A DNA stretch of 64,000 nucleotides from the NCBI RefSeq assembly GCF_033118175.1, contig NC_083693.1, positions 59,327,981 through 59,391,980 on the forward strand. Reading direction: 5' to 3'. This stretch comes from Dama dama. Its lineage: Eukaryota > Chordata > Mammalia > Artiodactyla > Cervidae. The translations under genes were made by a program, and so were the position numbers. Under the pieces are notes generated by a model that ran no database searches, was not told the origin of the DNA, and saw nothing but the letters and a program-made list of their open reading frames with translations. Positions 34,683 to 46,411 of the stretch are shown here, in pieces. How positions within the stretch are numbered: position 1 is the stretch's first letter; each line of letters begins with the position of its first letter.

Positions 34683-36060
34683 TTCCTACTTTATAAGCAA
34701 TCCCTTCAGGCTCTTTTGCTCACCTGTTCCCCACATGAATCTTGGATACTTTTAAAATTATTGAGGACTTGATAGTAATTGGGATGTTTCAAGACAAAAG
34801 CTCTTTTAGCTACAACCACTTGGTCAAGTCAATTGCATTATTTGCATCTAATTCCTTCTCCCTACTGGGATCGAAATACAGCTAGAAAATGTTATCATCT
34901 TTTGTTTTGTTATTTTTTGTTGTTGTTGTTATCTTTTAATCCATTTTGCATTATTATATTTATCACATCCCATAATAATTTCCCCACTTTATCATGTTTG
35001 CTATTTTTATTTTTGTTGTTGTTTTTTTTTCATGTTTGCTATTTTTAAAAGAGAAAATCTCTAGGCCTAAATAGCTGTTATTGATTAAATAATTAGCAGA
35101 CATTTATATTTACAATTTATTTTCATGATATCCATGATGCTTATTGCATCTATTAATGAAAAAAAAATGTATCACCTTTACAATGATGTGTGTGTTGTTT
35201 TTTTTTTAAGCCTCAATTCCAGAAGAAGAAGTAATCTTGAAAGGAAGAAAATAGGTATCATCACTTTAGAAAGAGAGAGTATCTTAAAAAAACCACATCA
35301 TTTAAAACAAGATCTTTGTCTAGAAGAGAAGAGGGCAAGCTTCCTACAACTTGATCAGCCAAAACAGAAGGGTATGAAAGTCATAACAGAATATGCAGGA
35401 CACACCTGTGTGAGGTAGACAGAGGAAAGACTATCCTGGCTTTGAAAAAGGTTGTCACCTAGGTCTTTCAGCAGTTGTGGCATCTAGCATGGTTTTCTGA
35501 AGCCCAGGCTAAGCAATTTTCTGGTATGTGTCTTTTGGCTGGAAAATACCTTGGAATAACCCTTTGTAATAATACCTTCCCATGGCTGACAGGAAGGCTT
35601 AAAAGGGTTCTATCAGAGTTTCCACTCAGGGCGGAAACGTTTGAAGTGCACTGTCTGGCTTAGGTAATACATTGGCAGCAACTATTTTATTTAAAAGAAA
35701 AATCCATCAATTAACAAGTGAACATGACAGATAGAGTGACAGTATTTCTTTTTGTTCAAAGGAGGTAGCTAAAGTAAAGGGAACACTGGGTATGTAAAGA
35801 GGAAAAATCACCCCTGGGGAAGAAAAAAAGAGCCCCCTGAGAATGCAAACAGCTCACAAATAGATCTGTCAGATTCTTTTAGACTTTGATGAAAGGCACA
35901 GGGCATGGTTTTAGGAAGATTCTGGGCCAAAACAATTCTTCACCTTAGATGAATTCTAAGCCCAACTAAAGAGACAGATTACCACAGGAGGAAAAATGAG
36001 CCCAGATTTGGAGAGGATGAGTGTAATGAACAGTACATTTGACTGATCCCTAATTTACTT
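34683..36060. other. Unique sequence, no gene called
   Basis: Contains a 97-aa frame (35125-35418) preceded by a pyrimidine tract and AG at 35209-35210, but with no known domain. T-rich runs at 34900-35035. Confidence 0.4.
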
Positions 36061-36074
36061 AGAATAACACTTGC

Positions 36075-36247
36075 AACCCCATGGACTGTAGCCTGCCAGT
36101 CTCCTCTGCCCATGGAATTCTCTAGGCAAGAATGCTGGAATGGGTTGCCATTTCCTTCTCCAGGGAATCTTCCCTACCCAGGGATTGAACCCTGGTCTCC
36201 TGCATTGCAGGCAGATTCTTTACTGTTTGAGCCACCAGGTAAGCCCT
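36075..36247 (-). mobile_element. Bov-tA SINE, antisense, with target-site duplication
   Basis: Reverse Bov-tA lacking the first BovA bases. 'agaataacacttgc' (36061-36074) and 'aggataacacttgc' (36248-36261) flank it, 14 bp with one mismatch. Confidence 0.93.
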
Positions 36248-36420
36248 AGGATAACACTTGCCTATATTCAAATCAGTGTGAAATCAACAAAAACCAGGCA
36301 TTGAGACATTTCTGTATTGTACATCTTTATAGGCCTGCTATTGAATGCCAATACATCTTAGTAAGACCAGCATGCATGTTCATGTATTTGTTTACGGAAG
36401 ATTTCTCTCAAATTTTTAAA

Positions 36421-36600
36421 GCAATTTAACAAACATTTACTCTGTGCCTTCTGTGTGTGACAATATGTAGGTGCTGCTGGCAATGCAGTAATAAAACACC
36501 AAAATTTGCTTTCATAGTTCTAGTTAAATAGGGCAGCTATGATATACAGGCAATGTGCATGTATTTAAGTGGGCAATACTTTTATATTTAGGCCTGTAAA
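36421..36600 (-). repeat. L2 LINE 3' end, antisense
   Basis: 'aacaaacatttactctgtgcc' and 'gctgctggcaatgcagtaat' recall the reverse L2 terminus. Diverged. Confidence 0.5.
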
Positions 36601-36969
36601 ATTTTATAATCGGTAGATTCCTAAACATGCAGTTCATGAAATATAAATATTGCAAATTAATTTTTAGTTTCTTACCATCTTAATATTTCTGAAAGCATAC
36701 CATAAGTATTTGCTTGATGATTACCTGTTTTTAGTTAAAACAATGATGAAAAGAGTTATTGTTTTGTGTTTTAAGTTTTTTTTTTTTTTTACACTTCTCT
36801 GTGGTGAATAGGGAAATTTTATGACATTCATTTCTTGAATACCCAATCTGTGGTAGGAAATTCCAAAATATCCCATTAATTCTTTTCTGCTAGTATTCAC
36901 AACATTATGTATTCCCCACTAACTTTGAATAGTACTGGTCTGAGTGTGTAATGGAATATGGAAGTGAAA
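36601..36969. other. AT-rich unique sequence
   Basis: Includes a long T-run at 36777-36790. Nothing else recognised. Confidence 0.45.
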
Positions 36970-37036
36970 TTTTTTTTAAATTTTGTTGGAATATAGTTGA
37001 CTGACAATGTCATATTAGTTTCTGCTGTATAGAGCA
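36970..37036 (-). mobile_element. L1 3'UTR fragment, antisense
   Basis: 'ttggaatatagttgactgac' and 'catattagtttctgctgta' are the start of reverse L1 3'UTR, cut by the following SINE. Confidence 0.6.
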
Positions 37037-37225
37037 GTGTGAAAGTGAAAGTCACTCAGTCGTGTCCTACTCTTTGCAACCCCATGGACTATACAATCCG
37101 TGGAATTCTCCAGGTCAGAATACTGGGGTGGGTAGCCTTTCCCTTCTCCAGGGGATCTTCCCAACTCAGGGATTGAATCCATGTCTCCCATATTGCAGGG
37201 GGATTCTTTACAAGCTGAGCCACAA
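37037..37225 (-). mobile_element. Bov-tA SINE, antisense
   Basis: Starts with 'gtgaaagtgaaagtcactc', the Bov tail in reverse, and runs to the tRNA-head complement 'caagggaagccc'. Confidence 0.9.
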
Positions 37226-37354
37226 GGGAAGCCCAAGAATACTGGAGTGGGTAGCCTAACCCTTCTCGAGTGGATCTTCCTGACCCAGAACTTGAACCAG
37301 AGCCTCCTGCATTGCAGGTGGATTCTTTACCAACTGAGCTATCAGGGAAGCCTG
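37226..37354 (-). mobile_element. Second Bov-tA SINE part, antisense, abutting
   Basis: Directly continues with 'aagaatactggagtgggtag' to 'atcagggaagcctgtg', repeating the right two-thirds of the neighbour. Either an abutting truncated insertion or a partial tandem duplication. Confidence 0.85.
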
Positions 37355-37465
37355 TGACTTCTGAGGCAAGATGAAAATAGCCACTGTAGCTTTTGCTCTG
37401 CTCTCTCTTGGACCATTGGAGCTAGAGAAAGCCAGTTGCTACTTGGTGAAGACTTTCAGGAAGCT

Positions 37466-37492
37466 CCCCCCCCCCGCCCCCCCCCCCCCCCC
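37466..37492. repeat. Poly(C) run
   Basis: Ten C, one G, sixteen C, between 'aggaagct' and 'aggaagtt'. A pure G-run on the minus strand that could form G-quadruplexes. Length is likely unstable, and assembly or sequencing error should be considered. Confidence 0.9.
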
Positions 37493-37555
37493 AGGAAGTT
37501 CCACATGATAGGAACTAGTGCCTCTTGTGGACAGCCAGAGTTAAGCCCTCCACAC

Positions 37556-37718
37556 TTCTCTGTCCATGGAATTGTCCAGGCAAGAATACTGGAGTGGGTT
37601 GCCATTCCCTTCTCTAGGGGATCTTCCTGACCTGGGATTGAGCCCAGTTTCCTGCACTGAAGGCAGATTCTTTATGGTCTAAGTTACAAAGGAAGCCCCT
37701 AAAATTAACTTACCAGCC
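37556..37718 (-). mobile_element. Bov-tA SINE, antisense, inside the MLT1 LTR
   Basis: 'ctctgtccatggaattgtcc' to 'acaaaggaagcccc'. Lacks the leftmost BovA tail. Interrupts the LTR between two matching MLT1 pieces. Confidence 0.85.
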
Positions 37719-37807
37719 ATTTTAGTATGCCATCTTGGAAATGGATCCTCCAGCCCCAATTAAGCTTTCACATGACTGTGGTCCAGGCCAACATCTTGAC
37801 TAAAACC

Positions 37808-38198
37808 TGATAAAAACAAGACAACAAGCCCCAAATGGAGTCTCTTATGCTAAGTCCGATGTCACTTAAACTGAGGTGTGATTATAGTTCTGGCTTTCTC
37901 AGAAATGGAATCGTAAACCAGTCAGTCAGGAATCACGTGATCAACAGTAGTCAGGTAATTTGCCTGAAAGACTCCTGCAATCCCCTAAAGAAAAGCAACC
38001 TTGCCATAACCAAACTGATGTTTTGCCTGGTATAACATCCTGTGCCTGCCCTTTTCTGCCTGTAAAAGTCTTTCATTTTATATAACTACTTGGAGCTCCT
38101 TTCTGTCTGCTAGATTGGATGCTGCCCAATTCAAATAGAATTTTTTTGCTCAAATATAACCTGAAAATTTTCAATATGCCTCAGTTTACCTTTTGACA
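37808..38198 (+). mobile_element. Solo-like 5' LTR of an endogenous retrovirus
   Basis: 391 bp from TG (37808) to CA (38198). Contains a TATA-like region ('ctgtaaaagtc' near 38060, 'ttatataact' near 38078), followed by 'ggagctcctttctgtctgc', which recurs in the second copy near 40115. Gammaretrovirus-like (ERV1) by general LTR style; family not named. It is old: the polyadenylation region is altered. Confidence 0.6.
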
Positions 38199-38407
38199 GA
38201 GGAGAGAATCACAGACCCTTGAAGACCTGCAGCAGCAGTGAGTAACTCGATACAAGTACCTCTTGAATCCCTTGGATGCACTGTTTTTGCTGCCTCTGGA
38301 GGTTATGAGTTAAATGCCTTGAGGATCCTAGCTTTTGCCTTATGAAAAAACTTTCAGAATTTATTTGAGCATTTCTCTATCTGGATTTGGCCTAGAAATC
38401 AGCTAGA

Positions 38408-38610
38408 GTCAGACTGGGTCCAACTTGAAACCTGGACTGAGTTTAGGGTTGGACTGAGTCCAACTTGGAAACCAGACTGGGACTAAAGCCAAGGTCAGAC
38501 TGGATTCTACTAAGAAACCAAACTAGATCTGGGGTTGAACTGAGTCCAGTTTAGAAACTGGGTATTCCAGGGTTGGTCTGGATCTGATTTAAACTGGACT
38601 GTATCTAATA
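38408..38610 (+). repeat. Degenerate ~40-bp tandem repeat in the ERV leader
   Basis: About five units start with 'g(t)t(c/g)(a/g)actg(a/g)' at 38408, 38448, 38494, 38534 and 38572, each followed by 'tccaactt..aaac'-like text. Spacing is 38-46 bp. Confidence 0.7.
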
Positions 38611-39421
38611 TGAAGCCTCAGGTGAAAAAAATTTTACCAAGACTAAAAAACCAGGTTTACCATACCAAAGATAGTCTGGAGTTACAGTGGCCACAATGGA
38701 CAACTTTTAACCTAGATAAGCTTCTGCATGTACAAACTGCCCTAGAGAAAATGGGATCTCAGCCAAGCAATCACTATATAGGATGGGGGAGTATTAGTTT
38801 TTCTTTTCTGCAGTTTCCCATTATCAGCATGAGACCTGCTTGGATGCCCCATTCTCTCTAGAGCCTGCAAATGGGATCCTGGGAAAACTGGCAAAAGCAG
38901 GCAAAGGGTGAGAATTCTTACCAAAGTCAGTTTTCAGGTCTCTATCTGTGGTCAAGAGAGGAAGGTAAATTTTTATGTTGTCCCTTCCTTTCTGAATGCA
39001 GAGAGGTTGGCAAAAGCAATTTTTGTAATAATTAGATCTTTGAATTATGAACTGTGAATTTGATTTTGGGTGCCCAATGGTTGTCAATCCTTTCTCTCCC
39101 AGGAACAGCTATTGCCTCCTTGTTTTGTGTTCTAAGATCTTGGCTTGACAAATGGCAGGTTGGGGATGCCCAAAATTTAGTCAGAGAGAAATGTGGGTTG
39201 CACTCCATCTGCAGCTGAGATCCCACTGGAGACCTATCTCTCAGGAGAACTGTCCAAGTCATTCTTTATTTTGATTACCTTCTGGGATTGTCTCTGGATC
39301 TTGGGAGGGTAATATCTTTACACTCTCTTTGGGGATGCTGCTTGCATCTAAGATATTATTTATACCTTCTGGAATATTTATTCTTTCTTCCAGTTGAAAC
39401 TTGAGAAGACATTTGTATGGA

Positions 39422-39446
39422 TTTTTTTTTTTTTTTTTTTTTTTTT
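39422..39446. repeat. Poly(T) run, 25 bp
   Basis: Homopolymer within the ERV internal region. Could be the tail of a tiny antisense retroinsertion, but no accompanying element is visible. Confidence 0.9.
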
Positions 39447-39859
39447 AAGTAACTCTATGGTCAAAAGTTGGCTACCTGGAAGCTGATGGTCATAATCTGA
39501 GAAGGACCATTTTTAGTCCTTCTTCCCTAAGCTAAAATGAAGCTATGTACCCGAGAGAAAAAATATTCTGAAGCCTTTCTGGGATTTACTGAACTGTTCC
39601 AAGACTCACAGTCTAAAACATAGGAGTCTTTTGGTTTCTATATTAGTTGAAGATCTTCTCCCTGATAGTAAGATGCAAACTGAGAATAATGTTTCTGAAT
39701 GGGTGTGTCAGGCTCCTGAAATCATTCAAGTCACCACCTAATTTTTAAAGGAATTAGAAACAGCTGTACCTGTCTTAAAATTTTAAGAGTTACAAGAATA
39801 GAAATGTGGTCCTAGAAACAATTTATAGCCCATTTATTTTATTTATTTATTTTTTAACT

Positions 39860-40195
39860 GATCCCCAAACCTCTCCAGGATGAGCGGTGGTAAAGAATCT
39901 GCCTGACAATGTAGGAGATGCAAGAGACACAGTTTTCATCCCTTGGAGGAGAAAATGGCAACCCACTCCAGTATTCTTGCCAGGAAAACTTCATGGATAT
40001 AGGAGCTTGGTGGGCTATAGTCCATGGGGTCACAAGGAGTTGGATACAACTGAATGACTACGCACGTGCACACACACACATAAAAACCTCCCCATTCATC
40101 TCAAAAAGCACCTTTCTAACTGCGAGATTGAAAGCTACCCAATTTAAATCAATTTTACTCAAATGAACTCTTAAAAAATTGTTAATCTTTTAACA
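39860..40195 (+). mobile_element. 3' LTR remnant, split by a SINE
   Basis: 'cctttctaactgcgagattg', 'tacccaatttaaatc' and the end 'ttaatcttttaaca' parallel the 3' part of the LTR ending at 38198. Its TATA region ('ataaaaacctcc') hosts the SINE. The start is not definable. The two LTR ends differ at many positions, so the insertion is old. Confidence 0.55.
39877..40083 (+). mobile_element. Bov-tA SINE inside the 3' LTR, with target-site duplication
   Basis: Sense SINE 'ggtaaagaatctgcctgac' to 'gatacaactgaatgacta' plus a short CA run (40066-40080). 'aaacctctcc' (39867-39876) and 'aaacctcccc' (40084-40093) flank it. Confidence 0.88.
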
Positions 40196-40345
40196 ACCTT
40201 AAAATAGAAACAGTGCCAGATCCTCGCAGCTAAGCTGTCCCAGAATTCCTGTCCCAGGGAAATTGTATAATGAGAAAGGTTTATTGTTGTTTTAAGTGCC
40301 TAATTTGGGGGTAATTTTTATGCAGCAGTAGATAATTTTTCCTGC

Positions 40346-41488
40346 TTTTGTTTTTTTTTTAATATTCCCAAACCAAAGTGGGCTTTGACTCCTAGCTCAA
40401 GTGGAACACTCTGGTTACTTTAGAATATCAGCTTGTTTCTCTATGCATTCAAACAGTTGCTTCTAAATAGGCGGAAGTACGATACTGAAAATATTTTCTT
40501 TTCCTTTGGCTCAGCAGTGGCAAGCAGACCTTCTTGACAACTATTTCAACCTATTTAGTTGGCTAGCAAAAGTGTTACTATCAGTTGTAATACTTTTTCC
40601 CAAATATCACTTTCAAAAAGCTAATGGTTGAGCTAACATTAATTCATTCTGAAACATACACACTTGTGTCTTATATAGCTAAGCTTCTTAGACTCAATTA
40701 GATACATTTTCTTTTTATCCATTTTGCTCAAAATATAGTGGCATTTAAAAAATGTGTGGCAAAATAATGTATATCCTTGATTATTCTAAAACGAAGGTTT
40801 TAAAAAAGCATGTCTGACTATAATAAAAACATAAAAAAAAATTTAACGTTGACTTGAAACAAACAGGCTACCAGGTATTACTACAGAGAAGATGAGTTTA
40901 CTTAGGATGTGCAGAGATTTATAATTTGAGTTCTGAAACCATGGTAGCCATGTGAGAGTCCCCCCAAGGAAACGGGGAAGAATGCTTTTCTAGAGAGGAC
41001 AAGGAAGTGGGGAGGGCTATAGGACACAAAGAGCCCGTGGCTTTTCTTTTGGCCAAGTGTTTGCCAGAAACAGTCTTTCTTTTCCCTGTTGGCTACGTGA
41101 TAGTCACAGGGTATGATACCCAACTCTATATATTGAGGTTTCTGTTATTAATTTTTTTTACACTGGTCAAAGATAAATGTACTTTTAATACAGCAGGATA
41201 TATCATGTTTAGAGAAAATGTGTGAACATATTTTAGTTTCAAAAGGCCCATGTTATCTTCTATAGAGAATGCTTTCTCTATTCTAACATTAATAATATAA
41301 TTGAGATGAACCACACTGTTTTAATATTCTTATGTGTATCTTAATTTTGACCTTCCAAAGCTTGACTACTTCCAATCTAATCTTCTAATTTATTCAATGT
41401 GTCTATAAAATAAAAATATAAATTCAATTTAGAAATATATTCTTTCAAAGTCAAATATTGGTCACTGGTTCTTATGTATTTTGTTGGC
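40346..41488. other. Unique sequence, no gene seen
   Basis: About 1.1 kb. Overlapping short frames on both strands (40902-41314) have no recognisable domain. Confidence 0.45.
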
Positions 41489-41489
41489 A

Positions 41490-42500
41490 TTGGGTCACTA
41501 AGTTGTATCTGACTGTGACCCCATGGACTGAAGCACATCAGGCTTCTGTATCCTCTACCATCACCCAGAATTTGCTCAAATTCATCTCCATTGAGTTGGT
41601 GATACTATCCAACCATCTCTTCCTCTGCTGCCAACTTCTTTTACCTTCAATCTTTTCTGTCAACAGGGTCTTTTCTAATGATTCAGATCTTTGCATCAAC
41701 TGACCAAAGTATTGAAGCTTTAGCTTCAGCATCAGTCCTTTCAATGGATATTTGGGTTGATTTCCTTTATGATTGACTGGTTTGATTTCCTTACAATCCA
41801 AGGGACTCTCAAGAGTCTGCTCAATTCGAAACTGTCAATTCTTTGGTGCTCAGTCTTTTCTATGGTCTAACTCTCACATCCGTACATGACTACTGGAAAA
41901 ACCACAGCTTTGACTAGACGGATCTTTGTCAGCAAAGTGATCTCTGCTTTTTAATATACTGTCTAGGTCTGTCATAGCTTTTCTTCCAAGGAGCAAGCAT
42001 CTTTTAATTTCATGGCTGCAGTTCCCATCCACAGTGTTTTTGGAGCCCAATTATATAAAATCTGTCACTGCTTCTACTTTTTCCCCTTCTCTTTGCTGTG
42101 AAGTGATGGGATTGGATGCCATGATCTTCGTTTTTTGAATGTTGCATTTCAAGCCAGCTTTTTCACTCTCCTCTTTCACTTTCATCAAGAGGCTCTTTAA
42201 TCCCTCTTCACTTTCTGCCTTTAGTGTGGTATCGTCTGCATATCTGGGGTTGTTGATATTTCTCCTGGCAATCTTGATTTCAACTTGTAACTCATCCAGC
42301 CTGGCATTTCACATGATGTGCTCTGCCTAAAATTTAGTTAAACAGGATGACAATTGTACTTGTTGTACTCCTTTCCCAATTTTGAACAAGTTTGCTGTTC
42401 TGTGTTCAGTTCTAATCACTGTTTCTTGACCCACATACAGGCAGGAGACAGGTAGAGTGGTCTGGTACTCCCATCTCTCTAAGAATTTTCCACATTTCTT
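41490..42500 (-). mobile_element. BovB LINE, 5'-truncated, antisense, diverged
   Basis: Reverse BovB running from a decayed 3' terminus (41490) through the C-terminal segment (complement of the VVMYGCESWT region near 41880) to the RT core near 42240, ending at 'aagaattttccacatttctt'. Many substitutions relative to other copies here, so an older insertion. Confidence 0.9.
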
Positions 42501-43639
42501 ATGTATAAAATATTTAATGAATTACTTTATAGTAGTTAATATCATTTTATTGTATGTAGCTTTTAACTTACGCATCTGTGTAATATGTCCCCAAAGGCTG
42601 AAGACATTTTTGAAATTTGACTTTCTCCTCTGAGTTGATTTATGTGCTTGAAAATGGCAAAGTATTTTTAATTTATATTATGTCAAAGTAATTTTTAGTA
42701 TTTTCTTCCCCTCCATATATTTTAGTAAATTCAGTATATTTTAATTGGTATAAAAGTTAGCAAAATTTTCAACAATAATAAAAAAATACATGAAGCAGTA
42801 TTTTTTTAAGATTTGACACACAAAATTAACCATTTGCATGAATATATTTTATTAGTTTGTGGCTGCAAGTGCTAAATCAGATAGAAAACTAAGGCAGTTA
42901 CCTGTAGATTTTGCCAAGAATCTCTCTTAGAATATTCATTTGTTGCAGATAGCGTTTCTTTTTTTATTCAGAATGTCCAGATGTTTGCCTAATTTCTTCA
43001 CTTTAGTTTGCATGTGTAGACATGGCCTTAATCCCTAATGCTGAATGGTAAAAACATAATTTAGTTCCACCGAAGCTAATGAAGTGAGAGTGTAATGCTC
43101 TATTATTCTCAAAAAGGCCATTTATGTGCATTGTGCTCCAGTCCAAAAAATAAATCTTGCAGTTCAAATTGCCATATGCTCAGAATTTTAGCACAGGTGA
43201 GCACAGTAAGACCAGCTGCTGTTGCTCTGAGTAATGATATCATGCAACAAAAGAAAATTTCTTTTGAAAATGAATGTACATCACCCTTTCAGATTAGAAG
43301 CAAAGATGTTTGAAAGAAATGACTATAGGAAGAAGTCCACTGTTAGCATATTCTTAATACTGTTTCAGTATATACTTATCTAATTTTAGAAAAGCAGTTT
43401 CTCTCTGACTTTTGCTTTTTCTTTGGTTGTTTTAGCTTTCAAAAATTACTTTTATTTTTATGAAATATATATTAAATGATATATATGGATGTATATTGCA
43501 CAATATGTAGTATATACTACATACTGTGTTTATGTCACTTAAAAATAACAGTAACACTGCTGACTGATGTTACAAGTATATCCGTGGAATAGAAAAGACG
43601 ATACAAAAGAAATTTTTCTGATAATAATATGGAGATTTA
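42501..43639. other. Unique sequence
   Basis: No repeat recognised. The stretch 43010-43320 is of mixed composition and might be conserved noncoding DNA, which only alignment could show. Confidence 0.4.
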
Positions 43640-44629
43640 GCATATAGTAAATGTAGCAACTCAAATCATAGAGACAAAGATGGGCTTTCTAATCAATGGT
43701 ATTGGGGCAACTAGGTAGCCATTTGGAAAAAGGTTCCGTATTTCATACCATGCACAAGAATAAATTCCAGATTTATGAGATATCTAAGCCTTAAAACATT
43801 AATCCACACAACTACTAGAAAACAAGGATGAATTAGTTTTCCTTATGACTCAAATCAAAAGATTTTGAGACTAAGCTATGCATGTGACATAAAAATTGCA
43901 AGGCAAAACAACTATAACAACAAACCCATCATAAACAAAAACAAAAGTTACCTGATAAACTTAGAGAAAATATTTACAACATATGAAACAGAAAGAGGAT
44001 GAATATCACTGACATATCAAGAACTCTTAAAACTGACTAACAAAGGATCAAGAAACAGAGGAAAATGAGCAAAACATATGAAAACAATTCAATGAACTAT
44101 ATAACTGTGACTGATGACATGACAAAATTTCCAAACTTGTTTTCACAGAGAAATGCATATCAAACAATATTGAAATACCATTTCTTGTCAACAACATATT
44201 TGGAAAAATTAAAACTATGACAAATATTTTAGGAGGGAATAGACTATTTCATAAAATTGCTTGTTAGAATACATGAAAGCACAATCTTTCTAAAGGGTAA
44301 TTTGTCAATTGTGAAGAAATCTACAGATAAACTTACTTCTGACAGAGCGATAGTCCTTTTAAGAATCTACTATGATGATATATTTTATACAGTCTGGAAA
44401 AAAAGTCCAAAACTCATGCTCAGTGAGAGGTTATTTATTTCAGCATTCTGAAGAATCTCAAATAATTAAAACAACCTAAATGTTCACATATTGGATAGTG
44501 TTTTAATGAATTATGATATATCTACATAATGGATTTCTATGTAGCTATAAAAAAGAATAAGTAAGATCTTTATGAACCTGAAATGGAGTGATTTCCAGGA
44601 TATAAAGCTACATCAAAAAAAGTAAGGGT
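43640..44629 (+). mobile_element. Old L1 fragment (end of ORF2 / 3'UTR), sense
   Basis: Text follows L1 ORF2 C-terminal DNA: 'tggtattggggcaactagg', 'gagaaatgcatatcaaac', and 'aataatggatttctatgtagc'-like text. All frames are interrupted. Cut on the right by BovB. Confidence 0.65.
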
Positions 44630-45572
44630 CTTCCTGCCTCCTGAGAAACCTGTATGCAGGTCAAGAAGCAACAGTTAGAACTGTACATGGAAAAACAGAC
44701 TAGTTAAAAGTGGGAAAGGAGTGCGTCAAGGCTGTATATTGTCACCCTGCTTATTTAACTTATATGCAGAGTACATCATGTGAAATGCTGGGCTGGATGT
44801 AACACAAACTGGAATCAAGATTGCCGGGAGAAATACCAATAACCTCAGGTATGCACATGGTACCACCCTAATGGCAGAAAGTGAAGAGGAACAGAAGAGC
44901 CTCTTGATGAAGGCAAAAGAGGAGAGTGAAAAATCTGGCTTAAAATGCAACATTCAAAAAGCAAAGATCATGGCATCTGGTCCTGTCACTTCATGTCAAA
45001 TAAATGGGGAAACAATGACAGCCTTTATTTTCTTGGGCTCCAAAATCACTCCAGATGGTGACTGAAGCCATGAAATTAAAAGATGCTTGCTCCTTGGAAT
45101 AAAAGTTATGACACAACTAGACAGCATATTGAAAAGCAGAGACATCGCTTTGCCACAAAGGTTCATTTAGTTAAAGCTATGGTTTTTCCAGTAGTCATGT
45201 ATAGATGTGAGAGATGGGCCACAAAGAAGCCTGAGCACCGAAGAAATGATGCCTTTGAATTGTGGTGCTGGAGAAGACTCTTGAGAAACACTTGAACAGC
45301 AAGGAGGTCTATCTTAAAGGAAATACTGATGGTGAAGCTGAAGCTCCAATACTTAGGCCACCTGATATGAAGAGCCAACTCATTTGAAAAGACTCTGATT
45401 TTGGGAAAGATTGAGGGTAGTAGGAGAAGTTCAATTCAGAAGATGAGATGCTTGAATGCCATCTTTAACTCAAAGGACATGAATTTGAGCAATTTCTGGG
45501 AGATGGTGAAGGACAGGGAATCTGACGTGATGCAGTCCACGGGGTCTCAGAGAGTCAGACAAAACTGAACAA
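44630..45572 (+). mobile_element. BovB LINE, 5'-truncated, sense
   Basis: Begins in the RT domain ('gagaaacctgtatgcaggtc'), then the catalytic loop, here YAHG instead of YADD, then frames 44871-45065 and 45083-45295, then a decayed 3' end at 'actgaacaac'. The catalytic aspartates are lost and frames are shifted. Confidence 0.92.
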
Positions 45573-46411
45573 CAAACTTTCCTTACAATAAAAATGGAAT
45601 TTAAATATTGAGCAGCAGCCTCAATTATTACAAATATAATAATGTATTGCAGACAACTACTGCACACATTGAAAGGATTGGTAAAGAATAGAACAAGGCT
45701 AAGAAATAAGTTAAAATAGTTTGACTGTAAACTGTAACACTAAAGACAAAATAACTATAAAATATTATAGTCTAGTTATTAAACTTATTTTTCATAGAGA
45801 TATAGGCTAGGAGTTCTAATATTATTTTCTTTATATATTAGGATTGAAGAGATATGTAAAAATATTATAGACCATGAGAACCATGTTCTTTACTGTCACA
45901 GAAATAGTAACACATAAGAGAAGGAGGAGGCTGCAATGAATCCTGTGTATTGAAATGTAATTGGAAAAATTCATAGAAATACAAGGTATATCAATGTAGA
46001 TATATATTATGTGCATATGTACATGATAATGTAAATACATACACATGTATTTCCTAGTTCTGTTGATTGAGGGGGCCTTGAAGGCCTGAAAACTCAGTAG
46101 CAATGAACACACATAATGCCCAGTGCTAATCTCTAATAAAAGAAGCAGAAGTCTGTGGAGAATATACTTAACTCTAGGGAAGAGTCAGAGAAACACAAAA
46201 CACAAATGAGATGTTAGCATTTTAGAGTGCCAGGAAATAACTGTGTTCCAAAAATGATGAAAGCGTGTCTAAAGGGCACAGAAGCCAATATGAAGAAAAT
46301 TACAAAAACCAAAACTAGAGCCATTTTAGCAAGTAGTCAAATTCGACATAAGTGATAATAGAACATATTATTATTGTGTATTTACAAACTGAGAGGGGTA
46401 CATTCCCTCTA
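45573..46411. other. AT-rich unique sequence
   Basis: May hold the right remainder of the L1 that flanks the BovB, but I cannot match it. No gene. Confidence 0.4.

Larger units (their letters stand above)
38199..39859 (+). pseudogene. Degenerate ERV internal region
   Basis: Lies between two related LTR ends and is about 1.6 kb, far shorter than a complete provirus, so most of gag-pol-env is missing. No primer-binding site could be recognised after 38198. One 83-aa frame (38610-38861) starts just after a tandem-repeat leader, where gag would be expected, but I cannot match it to a retroviral domain. Stops interrupt all frames. Not functional. Confidence 0.45.
37385..40345 (+). mobile_element. 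MLT1-type (ERVL-MaLR) LTR, split by later insertions
   Basis: Pieces of one sense MaLR LTR can be read in order: 37385-37465 ('tctcttggaccattgg', 'gaaagccagttgct'), 37493-37555 ('gcctcttgtggacagccag'), 37719-37807 ('gccatcttggaaatggatcc', 'caacatcttgact'), and 40196-40345 ('cgcagctaagctgtccc', 'ttgttgttttaagtgcc', 'atgcagcagtagataat'). Between them sit a C-run, a reverse SINE and a decayed retrovirus. Confidence 0.6.

Noticed and set aside
35125..35418. 97-aa frame with upstream pyrimidine tract and AG at 35209, possible exon
   Set aside because: The only nearby donor (GT at 35255) is weak, there is no known domain, and no partner exon is visible.
38408..38610. Repeat array as CRISPR-like
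   Set aside because: Units are degenerate, without unique spacers of constant length, and the context is a mammalian ERV leader.
38610..38861. 83-aa frame as retroviral gag
   Set aside because: Position is suggestive, but I cannot match any gag motif, and the region is heavily degraded.
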